From positions 124,001 through 188,000 of the forward strand of contig NZ_JAJGNI010000006.1 in NCBI RefSeq assembly GCF_020781975.1: a stretch of DNA of 64,000 nt. Reading direction: 5' to 3'. A model generated the notes under the pieces. The model had not been told where the DNA came from. It made no database searches and saw only the letters and a program-made list of their open reading frames with translations. Positions 45,075 to 54,552 of this stretch are shown here, piece by piece. Every line of letters starts with the position of its first letter. Positions within the stretch are counted from its first letter, which is position 1. The stretch comes from Microbacterium schleiferi (GTDB lineage: Bacteria; Actinomycetota; Actinomycetes; Actinomycetales; Microbacteriaceae). The translations under genes and the position numbers were made by a program.

Positions 45075-46082
45075 ATGACCCAGCACCGACGCGCATCCAT
45101 GGCCGATGTCGCAGAACTGGCAGGCGTGTCGACGCAGACCGTGTCACGGGTTGCCAACGGGAGCCCCCGCGTGGACCCAGCAACGCGTGCTCGTGTCGAG
45201 GCCGCGATGGCCCAGGCCGGCTATCGAGTCCACCGGGCGGCCCGGGCCCTGCGCACGGGTCGCACGGGCGTCGTTGGGGCTGTTGTTTCGACCCTTGCCA
45301 CGGTCGGTAACTCGATGCTGCTCGAGGCCGTCGTCGACGAGGCATCCGCGCGCGGCTATGCCGTCGCGGTCGCCCGCATCGGCGAGGGCGGCCCGGCCGA
45401 GGCGTTCGAGCGGCTGCGCGATCAGGGCGTGGACGGTGCGATCGTTGTCAACGAGGCGTCAGCGCTACTGCGTCACACCGAGCTGCCCACCGACCTGCGT
45501 CTTGCTGTGGTCGACTCACCGCCCGACGACCGATACGCGGGTGTCGAGACCGCGCACGCCACCGGCTCGGCTGCCGCGACGGCACACCTCCGCGAACTCG
45601 GGCACCGCGTCATCGCCCACATCGCAGGTCCGGAATCGTCGTACGCCGCCGCCGAACGTGAGCGCGGATGGCGCGAGACTCTCGCGGAAGCGGGCTTCCG
45701 GTACGGTGTGCTGTTGCGTGGTGCATGGGATTCGGCGTCCGGCTATCGAGCGGGCCTGGAGCTTCTGACGAACATCGACGCCAGTGATCCCGTGACGGCT
45801 GTCGTCGTCGCGAACGATCAGATGGCGCTCGGCGTCCTGCGAGCAGCATCCGAGCTCGGCATCCTCGTCCCCGAACAGCTGAGTGTGGTCGGGTTCGACG
45901 ACGTCGCGGATGCCGCGAACTTCACTCCCGCGCTCACGACGGTGCGTCAGCGATTCGATCTGCTCGGACAGCGCGCGGTAGCCGCCGTACTCGACGGCGC
46001 AGAGGCGGGATCGCGAGAGGTGATCGATGCGCCGCTGGTTGTTCGCGGCAGCAGCGCAGCGCCCTTCGTGCAGCCTGCCTGA
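45075..46082 (+). CDS. LacI family transcriptional regulator
   Basis: 335-residue LacI/GalR protein. HTH: SMADVAELAGVSTQTVSRVA; hinge TRARVEAAMAQAGYRVHRAA; ligand domain ending with SVVGFDDVADAANFTPALTT and TTVRQRFDLLGQRAVAAVLD. It is divergent from galTK, and the inverted repeat in the gap covers the galT start, so it most likely represses galTK in the absence of galactose or a derivative. Start: ATG 45075 with GGAGG six bases upstream rather than the longer GTG frame. Confidence 0.92.
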   Translation: MTQHRRASMADVAELAGVSTQTVSRVANGSPRVDPATRARVEAAMAQAGYRVHRAARALRTGRTGVVGAVVSTLATVGNSMLLEAVVDEASARGYAVAVARIGEGGPAEAFERLRDQGVDGAIVVNEASALLRHTELPTDLRLAVVDSPPDDRYAGVETAHATGSAAATAHLRELGHRVIAHIAGPESSYAAAERERGWRETLAEAGFRYGVLLRGAWDSASGYRAGLELLTNIDASDPVTAVVVANDQMALGVLRAASELGILVPEQLSVVGFDDVADAANFTPALTTVRQRFDLLGQRAVAAVLDGAEAGSREVIDAPLVVRGSSAAPFVQPA

Positions 46083-46109
46083 TCGTTTCGCGACCGCGAC
46101 CGCGACCGC

Positions 46110-47087
<978 letters not shown>

Positions 47088-47112
47088 GGCTTCCATCCTG
47101 TCAGGTCGGGGA

Positions 47113-47302
47113 TCACTCTTCGGTCGGGCCGAGGAGTGCGGAGGGGACGAAGCGTGCGGTCGCCGAGCTCGCGGCATCCAGAGTCAGCACGACGATCTCA
47201 TTGGTCCCGGCGCGCGTCACCGGCGCTGGGACGTAGAGCGTGCGCTGGGGGCCTGCGCTCCAGAAGCGGCCCAGGAGGAACCCGTTGATCAGGGCGAAGT
47301 TC
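47113..47302 (-). pseudogene. C-terminal remnant of a GH35 beta-galactosidase
   Basis: Read on the minus strand, 47113-47302 encodes NFALINGFLLGRFWSAGPQ followed by RTLYVPAPVTRAGTNEIVVL and a normal stop. This is the recognisable last 60 or so residues of a GH35 beta-galactosidase (the INGFxLGRYWxxGPQ tail). The rest, including the catalytic barrel, is absent: homology stops abruptly near 47302 where FUSC-like sequence on the other strand begins. Its place beside galE agrees with former lactose use. Confidence 0.78.
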
Positions 47303-47506
47303 GGAATCGAGCTTGTCGTCGCTCGCAACTATGCGCTCGCGCTCGTGCTGATCACGCCCCTGGTCCTCGTCCTGACAGGCGCGGCAGCCGGAGAGTTCGG
47401 CTCGGTGGCGATCGCCGGCGAGCGTGTCGTCGACACGATCGTCGGGTCAGCGCTGGCGGTTGCCGTCAGCTTCGTTCCGCTTCGGGCGTACCGCAGGCCG
47501 GCCTAG
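47303..47506 (+). pseudogene. C-terminal remnant of a FUSC-family transporter
   Basis: The plus-strand frame here reads GIELVVARNYALALVLITPL, VLVLTGAAAGEFGSVAIAGE, RVVDTIVGSALAVAVSFVPL. This is the last membrane segment of an aromatic-acid/fusaric-acid (FUSC) exporter. No promoter, start or N-terminal part precedes it; the upstream 190 bases belong to the GH35 remnant in the opposite direction. It ends with a stop overlapping the pgm stop by a few bases. Confidence 0.72.
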
Positions 47507-49143
47507 GAACCGAGAGCCGCGGAAACGACGGCGCGCGCCTGCTCCTGCACCTCGCGCAGGTGCTCTTCGCCCTTGAGTGATTCGGCGTAGAGCTTGTAGA
47601 CGTCTTCCGTGCCCGACGGCCGTGCAGCAAACCACGCGCTCTCGGTCTGCACCTTGAGGCCGCCGATCGCTGCGCCGTTGCCGGGCGCGTGCGAGAGCTT
47701 CGCGGTGATCGGTTCGCCGGCAAGCTCGGTAGCTGTCACCGACTCGGGCGAGAGCTTCGAGAGCGTCGCCTTCTGCGCGGGAGTGGCCGGCGCATCAACC
47801 CGCTGGTAGGCGGATGACCCGAACTGTTCCTCGAGCTCGGCATAGCGCTGCGAGGGTGTTTTGCCGGTGACGGCGAGGATTTCAGCGGCGAGCAGGCACA
47901 GCAGGATGCCGTCCTTGTCGGTTGTCCACACCGACCCGTCCTTGCGGAGGAAGGACGCGCCGGCCGACTCTTCACCGCCGAACGCGACAGATCCATCGAG
48001 CAGACCTGGCACGAACCATTTGAATCCAACCGGCACCTCGTAGAGGTCCCTGCCCAGGGCCGCGACGACGCGGTCGATGATCATCGACGAGACCAGGGTC
48101 TTGCCGACCGCGGCATCCGATTCCCATCCGTCGCGGTGCGAGAAGAGGTAGTCGATCGCGACGGCGAGGTAGTGGTTGGGGTTCATGAGTCCGGCATCCG
48201 GGGTGACGATGCCGTGGCGGTCGGCGTCGGCGTCGTTGCCGGTGAGGATGTCGAACTCGTGGCGGCGGGCGACCAGCGATGCCATCGCGGAGGGGGAGGA
48301 GGGATCCATGCGGATCTTCTCGTCCCAGTCCAGCGTCATGAATCGCCAGGTCGGGTCGACGTCGGGGTTCACGACGGTAAGGTCCAAGCCGTAGACCTCG
48401 GCGATGTAGGCCCAGTACTCGACTGACGCACCGCCGAGCGGGTCGGCGCCGATCCGGATGCCGGCGCGGGCGATCGCGTTGACGTCGATGATGTTCTCGA
48501 GGTCGCGCACGTAGGCGTCACGGAAGTCGTAGGAACCGATGCGCTCGCCGTCCATATCGGCGAAGCGCACCCGCTTCACACCCTCGAGACCTGCCGCGAT
48601 GAGCTCGTTGGCCCGGTTCGCAATCCAGCCCGTCGCGTCGGTGTCGGCGGGACCACCGTGGGGCGGGTTGTACTTGAAGCCGCCGTCCCGGGGCGGGTTG
48701 TGCGATGGGGTGACGACGATGCCGTCGGCACGCGTCGGGTCGTCGCCGGCCTTGCCGCGGTTGAAGGTCAGGATCGCGTGGCTGAGCGCCGGGGTCGGTA
48801 CCCAGGAGTCACGCGAGTCGACGCGCACGCCGACGCCGTTGGCCACCAGCACTTCGATGGCGCTGCGCTCGGCCGGTCGGGAGAGCCCGTGGGTGTCGCG
48901 GCCCAGGAACAGGGGACCGGCGATGCCATTAGCCGTGCGGTAGTCGACGATCGCCTGCGTCGTGGCGAGGATGTGCACCTCGTTGAAGCTCGTCGACAGC
49001 GATGAACCGCGGTGACCGCTCGTTCCGAACGCGACGCGCTGCTCCGGCACCGCCGGATCGGGGACCCGTTCGTAATACGCGGCGATCAGTTCGTCGATGT
49101 CGATGAGGTCGGATTCTTCGGCTGGCAGACCTGCGCGGCTCAT
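47503..49143 (-). CDS. pgm: phosphoglucomutase (alpha-D-glucose phosphate-specific)
   Basis: 546-residue phosphohexomutase. The N-terminal [20 protein letters not shown] and the phosphoserine loop [20 protein letters not shown] are clear, with the metal loop [15 protein letters not shown] and the phosphate-binding tail [17 protein letters not shown]. It interconverts glucose-1-P and glucose-6-P, so with GalE/GalK/GalT it links galactose to glycolysis. The start is ATG 49143 because CAGACT lies six bases upstream; a GTG two codons earlier is in frame. Confidence 0.93.
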   Translation of the reverse strand: MSRAGLPAEESDLIDIDELIAAYYERVPDPAVPEQRVAFGTSGHRGSSLSTSFNEVHILATTQAIVDYRTANGIAGPLFLGRDTHGLSRPAERSAIEVLVANGVGVRVDSRDSWVPTPALSHAILTFNRGKAGDDPTRADGIVVTPSHNPPRDGGFKYNPPHGGPADTDATGWIANRANELIAAGLEGVKRVRFADMDGERIGSYDFRDAYVRDLENIIDVNAIARAGIRIGADPLGGASVEYWAYIAEVYGLDLTVVNPDVDPTWRFMTLDWDEKIRMDPSSPSAMASLVARRHEFDILTGNDADADRHGIVTPDAGLMNPNHYLAVAIDYLFSHRDGWESDAAVGKTLVSSMIIDRVVAALGRDLYEVPVGFKWFVPGLLDGSVAFGGEESAGASFLRKDGSVWTTDKDGILLCLLAAEILAVTGKTPSQRYAELEEQFGSSAYQRVDAPATPAQKATLSKLSPESVTATELAGEPITAKLSHAPGNGAAIGGLKVQTESAWFAARPSGTEDVYKLYAESLKGEEHLREVQEQARAVVSAALGS

Positions 49144-49248
49144 GAACACAGTCTGTCACCCGAGCGAGCGCACGCAATCCCGCGTGGCCTCTCGATGCCG
49201 ATGCCCCCTGCTCTGGGGGCTGAACTGCGTGGGGTCGAGCCGCAGGTC

Positions 49249-49254
49249 TAGGCT
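49249..49254 (+). promoter_or_regulatory. -10 box, near-leaderless, for pheA
   Basis: TAGGCT eight bases before the GTG at 49263. Confidence 0.5.
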
Positions 49255-49262
49255 GGGTTGCC

Positions 49263-50219
49263 GTGAGCGACGAGCCCGAAGCTACCCGCCGGACCTATAG
49301 CTATCTCGGACCCGCGGGGACCTTTACCGAAGCGGCTCTGGCGCAGGTGCCGGAGGCCCGCGGGCAGATCTGGCGCCCCGTCCGCAATGTCGGCGAGGCG
49401 CTCGCCGATGTCGTCGAGGGTCGATCGGATGCCGCGATGATCGCGATCGAGAACTCGGTCGACGGTGGGGTTTCGACCGCGCAAGACGCCCTCGCGACGA
49501 TGCCCGGACTGCGCATCGTCGGCGAGTACCTCGTTCCGGTCGAGTTCGTCCTCGTCGGGCGGCCCGGCACACGGCTTGAGGACGTGTCGCTGGTGGCTGC
49601 GCATCCCGTCGCCTACGCCCAGTGCCTGCGGTGGCTTACCGGCACTCTTCCCGCCCACGCCCATATCCCGGCGGCGTCAAACGTCGCGAGCGCTGTCGGG
49701 CTGATCGACGGTACCTCGGATGCCGATGCCGCGATCGCTGCCCCCGGCATCCTGGAGCACCTCGATGTCGAGCTGCTGGCCGAGGGTATCGGTGACAACG
49801 CCGAGGCTGTCACGCGGTTCGTGCTGGTCAGTCGGACCGTCGCGCCACCTGAGCCGACCGGTGCCGACAAGACATCGCTCATCGCCGAGCTGCCCGATGA
49901 TCACCCCGGGGCCCTTCTGGAGATGCTCGAGCAGTTCGCAACGCGCGGGATCAACCTGAGTCTGCTTGCATCGCGGCCGATCGGCGATGCGCTGGGTCGC
50001 TACCGATTCGTCATCGACGCCGACGGGCACATCAAGGACGAACGTATGGCCGATGCGCTCTTGGGGCTGCGGCGTTTCAGTCCCAAGGTCATCTTCCTCG
50101 GTTCCTATCCCCGCGCCGACCACGCGGTCGTCCGCTACCCCGACCGGTACTCCGACGATGTGTTCGTCGAGGCTCGAGACTGGTTGCGCGGCCTGCTCTC
50201 GGGTGAACCCGACCGCTGA
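49263..50219 (+). CDS. pheA: prephenate dehydratase
   Basis: 318-residue enzyme for phenylalanine synthesis. It has the PDT domain start RTYSYLGPAGTFTEAAL, the Thr-Arg-Phe motif in EAVTRFVLVSR, and a C-terminal ACT domain (LLEMLEQFATRGINLSLLAS, RYRFVIDADGHIKDERM) for feedback by phenylalanine; the usual ESRP is ASRP here. Single-domain, not fused to chorismate mutase. It is followed 8 bp later by a membrane-protein gene. Confidence 0.93.
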   Translation: MSDEPEATRRTYSYLGPAGTFTEAALAQVPEARGQIWRPVRNVGEALADVVEGRSDAAMIAIENSVDGGVSTAQDALATMPGLRIVGEYLVPVEFVLVGRPGTRLEDVSLVAAHPVAYAQCLRWLTGTLPAHAHIPAASNVASAVGLIDGTSDADAAIAAPGILEHLDVELLAEGIGDNAEAVTRFVLVSRTVAPPEPTGADKTSLIAELPDDHPGALLEMLEQFATRGINLSLLASRPIGDALGRYRFVIDADGHIKDERMADALLGLRRFSPKVIFLGSYPRADHAVVRYPDRYSDDVFVEARDWLRGLLSGEPDR

Positions 50220-50227
50220 GGCCTGCG

Positions 50228-50647
50228 ATGGACACTCTTGCTCTGGTTGCGGCGTGGGTCGCGGTCGTCCTGCTCATCGTGCTCGTCGGATTCCAGATCG
50301 CGCTCGCAGCCGGAGTGTCGTGGGGGAAGGCGGCGTACGGCGGCGCATCCGCAACGCTCACACCCACGCAGCGGGTCTCAAGCGGCGTCGCGGCAGTGAT
50401 CTGGGCGCTGGTGGCGTGGTTCTTCCTGTCCCTCGCCGTTCCCGCGCTCCCGGGTATCGTGCCCCCGTCGTGGCACATCGTCGTGCTGTGGGTTCTCGTC
50501 GCGCTCTTCGCGATCGCCACGGCAATGAACGGGATCTCGCGCAGCCGCATAGAGCGCGCCATCTGGACGCCGGTGTCCGCCGTACTCCTCCTGTGCGCGC
50601 TGGTGAACGTCTGGCAGGCCATCGCGCTCTCAGGCACCGCCGGCTGA
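50228..50647 (+). CDS. four-helix membrane protein of unknown function
   Basis: 139-residue protein with four hydrophobic segments: LVAAWVAVVLLIVLVGFQIA, VAAVIWALVAWFFLSLAVPA, VVLWVLVALFAIATAMNGIS and VSAVLLLCALVNVWQAIALS. The loop GVSWGKAAYGGASATLTPTQ is conserved among actinobacterial homologues of unknown role, as far as I recall. It is separated by 8 bp from pheA and probably shares its transcript. The next gene, photolyase, is convergent and adjacent with no gap. Confidence 0.72.
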   Translation: MDTLALVAAWVAVVLLIVLVGFQIALAAGVSWGKAAYGGASATLTPTQRVSSGVAAVIWALVAWFFLSLAVPALPGIVPPSWHIVVLWVLVALFAIATAMNGISRSRIERAIWTPVSAVLLLCALVNVWQAIALSGTAG

Positions 50648-52018
50648 TCAGCGGGAGTTCTTGACCGCCTCGTAGGCGGCGAGGGCCGCGTCACGTGTGG
50701 CTTTGAGGTCGACGATCGGCTCCGGTGCGTCGTCGGCGGTGTGCTCGGGAGCCCACCGCCCGACGTAGGCGCCGTCGGGGTCGAATTTCGCCGCTTGCAG
50801 CTCCGGGTTGAAGATACGGAAGTAGGGCGCCGCGTCGGCGCCGGAGCCGGCCACCCACTGCCAGCTGAACGGGTTGGATGCGGCATCCGCATCGACGAGG
50901 GTGTCCCAGAACCACTGCTCGCCCTTGCGCCAGTCGATCATGAGGTTCTTCGTGAGGAAGGATGCCGTCACCATCCGCACGCGGTTGTGCATCGTTCCCG
51001 TGTGCCAGAGTTCTCGCATCCCGGCATCCACGAGCGCGACCCCGGTACGTCCGCGCTGCCAGGCCTCCAGTCGAGCCGGGTTCAGGCGCGGCCAGGGGAA
51101 CGCATCGAACTCGGAGCGCCAGTTCTTGGCCGCAAGCTCGGGGAAGTGGAAGAGGATGTGCCACGCGAACTCGCGCCACCCGACCTCGGCGAGGAACTTC
51201 TGCGCCGCGTTCGCGTGGGGGCCCTGTGCGTGGCGGGCGTTGGTTTGATGCCAGATCTCGTGAGGGCTGATCTCGCCCCATCGCAGGTGAGGGGACAGGC
51301 GGGAAGTCACGGCGCGGTCGGGCCGGTCACGCTCTGCCGCGTAGTCGGGCAGATCTTCGGCCAGGAACGCTTCAAGGCGGGCGTGGGCTGAGGCCTCGCC
51401 GGGTTCCCAGGTCTCTCGAAAGCCCCCGGACCAGTCGGGGTCTGTGGGGAGCAGCTGCCAGTCCCGAAGGTCGTCGCTGTCGATACCGGGCCGGGCGCCG
51501 CGCGCTTGCGTGGGGGCGGGGAGTGGCTCGCGGGGTTCGGGTAGAGCCAGGCACGCCTTCCAGAACGGCGTGAAGACGCCGTACGGTGTTCCCGACCCGG
51601 TGCGGACGGTCCACGGTTCGAACAGCAGGTTCGCGCCGAAAGACTGGACCTCGATGCCTCGGTCGCGTAGCTCTGTCTTGAGGTCGGCGTCGATGTCGCG
51701 CTCGGGGAGGGCGTAACGCCGGTTCCAGTAGATCGCGTCAGCGTCGGTCTCGACCACGAGCCGACGGATCACATCACCGGCAGCGCCGCGCCGCAGGATG
51801 AGAGTGATGCCCAGCTCGTTGAGGTCACGCGTCAGAGCGGTCAGGCTGTGGTGGAGCCACCAGCGGCTGGCGGCGCCGAGCGGACGGATGCCGGGGGTGT
51901 GCTCGTCGAGGACGAAGACCGCGACGATCGGCTCTCCCCGGTTCACAGCTTCGTGAAGGGCGGGGTTGTCGCCGATCCGCAGGTCGTCTCGGAACCAGAC
52001 GATCGTGCGAGAGGTCAC
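50648..52018 (-). CDS. phr: deoxyribodipyrimidine photolyase
   Basis: 456-residue photolyase. N-terminal antenna domain IVWFRDDLRIGDNPALHEAV; FAD-binding domain with SRLSPHLRWGEISPHEIWHQ, TGVALVDAGMRELWHTGTMH, NRVRMVTASFLTKNLMIDW and DADAASNPFSWQWVAGSGAD. It uses blue light to split cyclobutane pyrimidine dimers. The GTG start is supported by TAGCAT six bases upstream on the minus strand (52025-52030). Confidence 0.95.
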   Translation of the reverse strand: MTSRTIVWFRDDLRIGDNPALHEAVNRGEPIVAVFVLDEHTPGIRPLGAASRWWLHHSLTALTRDLNELGITLILRRGAAGDVIRRLVVETDADAIYWNRRYALPERDIDADLKTELRDRGIEVQSFGANLLFEPWTVRTGSGTPYGVFTPFWKACLALPEPREPLPAPTQARGARPGIDSDDLRDWQLLPTDPDWSGGFRETWEPGEASAHARLEAFLAEDLPDYAAERDRPDRAVTSRLSPHLRWGEISPHEIWHQTNARHAQGPHANAAQKFLAEVGWREFAWHILFHFPELAAKNWRSEFDAFPWPRLNPARLEAWQRGRTGVALVDAGMRELWHTGTMHNRVRMVTASFLTKNLMIDWRKGEQWFWDTLVDADAASNPFSWQWVAGSGADAAPYFRIFNPELQAAKFDPDGAYVGRWAPEHTADDAPEPIVDLKATRDAALAAYEAVKNSR

Positions 52019-52133
52019 GTTGGGATGCTAACGCCCGCTGACACACCCGAGGGCGGAAGCCGCGGATCTGGCAGGGTAGGTTCTCATACAGTGGCCGCCG
52101 GACCCCGAGGGATCTGCCGCGGAAGGAGCCCCG

Positions 52134-53414
52134 ATGAGCCCTGCCCGACCCCGTTCTCTTCACAGTGCCGCACCGCCATCTACTCGCCCCTCCGCGCGGG
52201 TCCGCACCTCGCTGACTGCCTCGGTGGTCGCCGTGACCATGTTGTTGTCGGGATGCGGCGGGGTCGCCGACGACCGGACGACTGTCATCGCGGGTGAGGA
52301 TGCCGGCCTCCTCCGTGTCGCCGTCGAGAACGCGATCGAACAGATCGGCGCGGAGGCAGCGATCGTACGGGTTACGCGCGGGGACGACGTGCTTCTCACC
52401 CAGGCGTGGGGGGAGTCGATGGCAGGGGTCCCCGCCACGGTCGACATGCATTTCCGAAACGGCGCAGTGGCGATCCCGCAGGTCGCGACGGTGCTGCTGC
52501 AGCTCGTCGACGAGGGCGTCGTGAGCCTCGACGATCGGCTCTCGACGTGGCTGCCGAACGTGGCGTACGCCGACGAGGTGGGGCTCGGCCAGCTCGCGCA
52601 GATGACGTCGGGGTACGCCGACTACCTGTGGAGTGATCAGTTCCGCGCGGCGTTCTCGGCTGACCCGTTCCGGCAGTGGACACCCGAGGAGCTCGTCGCG
52701 ATGGCGACTGTGCGACCGCTCGTGTACCCGCCGGGGACCAACTGGAACTACTCGCACACGAACTACGTCATCCTCGGGCTTGCGCTCGAAGAGATCACCG
52801 GCAGGCCGTTGGACGAGCTGATCAGCGAGCGCATCCTGGATCCGCTCGGGATGACCCAGACTGCCGACCCCGGGACGCCAGCGCTGTTGCAGCCCGCCCT
52901 TCACGCCTACAGCCAGGAGCGCCGCGTCGACCTGGGGATCGCTCAGGGGGTCTCGTTCACCGAGGAGTCGACGTCGTGGAATCCGTCTTGGACGTTGGCG
53001 CGGGGCGCGATCCAGAACACCGACATCACCGACATGGCGACCGTCATCCGCGCGGTCGGGCGGGGCGATCTGCTGACCGCGCAAAGCCATGAGTTGCAGG
53101 TCGCCCCGACCCTTCGCGGACGCACGACGCCGGTCGAGGGGTGTCCGACCTGTTTCGTGCAGGGCGAGGGATACACGTTCGGCTACGGCATCGTGCTCAC
53201 CGGCGACTGGCTCATGCAGAACCCTCTGTTCCACGGCTATGCCGGGGTGGCTGCATACCTGCCGGACGAGGATCTGGCGATCGCGATCGCGGCAACCTAC
53301 GGACCCGACGCGTTCGACGAGGACGGCGAACCTCGCGGGAACATCGCGATGACGATCTTCCGTGACGTCGCTGCGGCCCTCGCGCCCGATCACCAGGTTC
53401 CGTCCCGCTCCTGA
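52134..53414 (+). CDS. serine-hydrolase-fold lipoprotein without catalytic Ser/Lys
   Basis: 426-residue class-C beta-lactamase/penicillin-binding-fold protein. A lipoprotein signal is clear (SLTASVVAVTMLLSGC, with Cys41 after LLSG). The fold-defining segments remain: QMTSGYADYLWSDQF, WNYSHTNYVILGLALEEITG (Tyr motif) and FHGYAGVAAYLPDEDLAIAI. But the SxxK active site reads NGAVAIPQV: residues 111 and 114 are Ala and Ile instead of Ser and Lys. It is therefore probably a non-hydrolytic envelope protein. Expression start ATG follows GGAAGGAG. Confidence 0.85.
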   Translation: MSPARPRSLHSAAPPSTRPSARVRTSLTASVVAVTMLLSGCGGVADDRTTVIAGEDAGLLRVAVENAIEQIGAEAAIVRVTRGDDVLLTQAWGESMAGVPATVDMHFRNGAVAIPQVATVLLQLVDEGVVSLDDRLSTWLPNVAYADEVGLGQLAQMTSGYADYLWSDQFRAAFSADPFRQWTPEELVAMATVRPLVYPPGTNWNYSHTNYVILGLALEEITGRPLDELISERILDPLGMTQTADPGTPALLQPALHAYSQERRVDLGIAQGVSFTEESTSWNPSWTLARGAIQNTDITDMATVIRAVGRGDLLTAQSHELQVAPTLRGRTTPVEGCPTCFVQGEGYTFGYGIVLTGDWLMQNPLFHGYAGVAAYLPDEDLAIAIAATYGPDAFDEDGEPRGNIAMTIFRDVAAALAPDHQVPSRS

Positions 53415-53446
53415 TTCCGGGGCGGGGCAGTGCCGGACGAGCGCCC

Positions 53447-54496
53447 TCAGGCAGCTGTCGCGAGATTCTCGAGAGTCCGCAGTCGTGCGGGTGCAGCATC
53501 CATCGGATCGCTGTCGCGGGCCGCGGCGACCGGCGAGATCATGATCTCGTCCACCTCCCACCGCGTCGCGAACTCCCGCAGTCGTTCGGTCACGGCGTCG
53601 GCAGTACCGACGAACCAGCGCTCCGCCGCCCAGGAGGCGAGGGGTGTCGCGAGGCCGTCGGATGCCTCGGCGCTGTGCGCCTGCTCGACGGTCTCGAGCG
53701 CCGTCAGGGGCCGGCCACCGCGAAGCCGCGCCATCATCCGCAGCTGCGGGAGGGCGAGAGCGTGGGCTTCGGCATCCGTGTCGCCGACGACGACGTTCGC
53801 GGTGAGGAAAGTCCTCGGGGTGTCGCCGTCGGCGGCCGGCCTGAATTGTGACCGGTAGAGGTCGAGTGCGCGTTCGAGTCCCTCGCCGGAGAAGTGGTTT
53901 GCGAAGACGTAGGGGAGCCCCATCGATGCGGCGAGCTGCGCCGAGTAATCGCTGGAGCCGAGCAGCCACACGGCGGGGGGCGTGGCCGCCGCGGGCGTGG
54001 CCCGCACCGCGTATTCCTGTCCGGAGGTGAAGCGCAGGCTCGCGCCCTCGGGGGAAGAGAGGGCGAGGATGTCGCGGATGTTGTCGGGGAAGCGATCGAC
54101 ATCGCTGGTGGTCCCGGACTGCCGCAGGAGTTGCGTGATGACGGGATCGCTGCCCGGTGCTCGACCGATGCCGAGGTCGATGCGTCCCGGGGCGATCGCT
54201 TCGAGCGCGGCGAACTGTTCGGCGACGACGAGCGGCGAATGGTTGGGGAGCATGACGCCTCCCGAGCCGAGGCGGATGCGGGAGGTCCGCGCAGCGGCCG
54301 CAGCCACGAGGACTGGCGGTGTCGTCGAGGCGACCGCCGGCATGTTGTGGTGCTCAGCGAACCAGTAGCGCCGGTACCCGAGTCGGTCGGCCGCGTCAGC
54401 GGTGGCGAGGGAAGCGGCGATCGCCTGGGCGCTGGTCTGGCCCGTGCGTACCGGGACGAGATCGAGGACGGAGAGGGCGAGCGGTGCGGCAGACAT
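53447..54496 (-). CDS. LLM-class flavin-dependent oxidoreductase (MsnO8-like)
   Basis: 349-residue luciferase-like protein: LALSVLDLVPVRTGQTSAQA, RYWFAEHHNMPAVASTTPPV, IRLGSGGVMLPNHSPLVVAE and DLGIGRAPGSDPVITQLLR. The subgroup usually uses FMN. The substrate is unknown. The frame extends to 54529, but the ATG at 54496 (MSAAPLALSVLD) matches the family start. Confidence 0.85.
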   Translation of the reverse strand: MSAAPLALSVLDLVPVRTGQTSAQAIAASLATADAADRLGYRRYWFAEHHNMPAVASTTPPVLVAAAAARTSRIRLGSGGVMLPNHSPLVVAEQFAALEAIAPGRIDLGIGRAPGSDPVITQLLRQSGTTSDVDRFPDNIRDILALSSPEGASLRFTSGQEYAVRATPAAATPPAVWLLGSSDYSAQLAASMGLPYVFANHFSGEGLERALDLYRSQFRPAADGDTPRTFLTANVVVGDTDAEAHALALPQLRMMARLRGGRPLTALETVEQAHSAEASDGLATPLASWAAERWFVGTADAVTERLREFATRWEVDEIMISPVAAARDSDPMDAAPARLRTLENLATAA

Positions 54497-54552
54497 CGTT
54501 TCACACAACGCCGAGTGGCTCGATCCCATTCCGGCGCATCAGATCCGGCGTA

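Noticed and set aside
44009..45310. 433-codon plus-strand frame antisense to galT
   Set aside because: Overlaps the HPH-containing galT and the divergent operator; translation has no domain.
51825..53969. 714-codon minus-strand frame over the lipoprotein gene
   Set aside because: Composition is Arg-rich, there is no start signal, and it overlaps the photolyase and serine-hydrolase-fold genes with clear protein matches.
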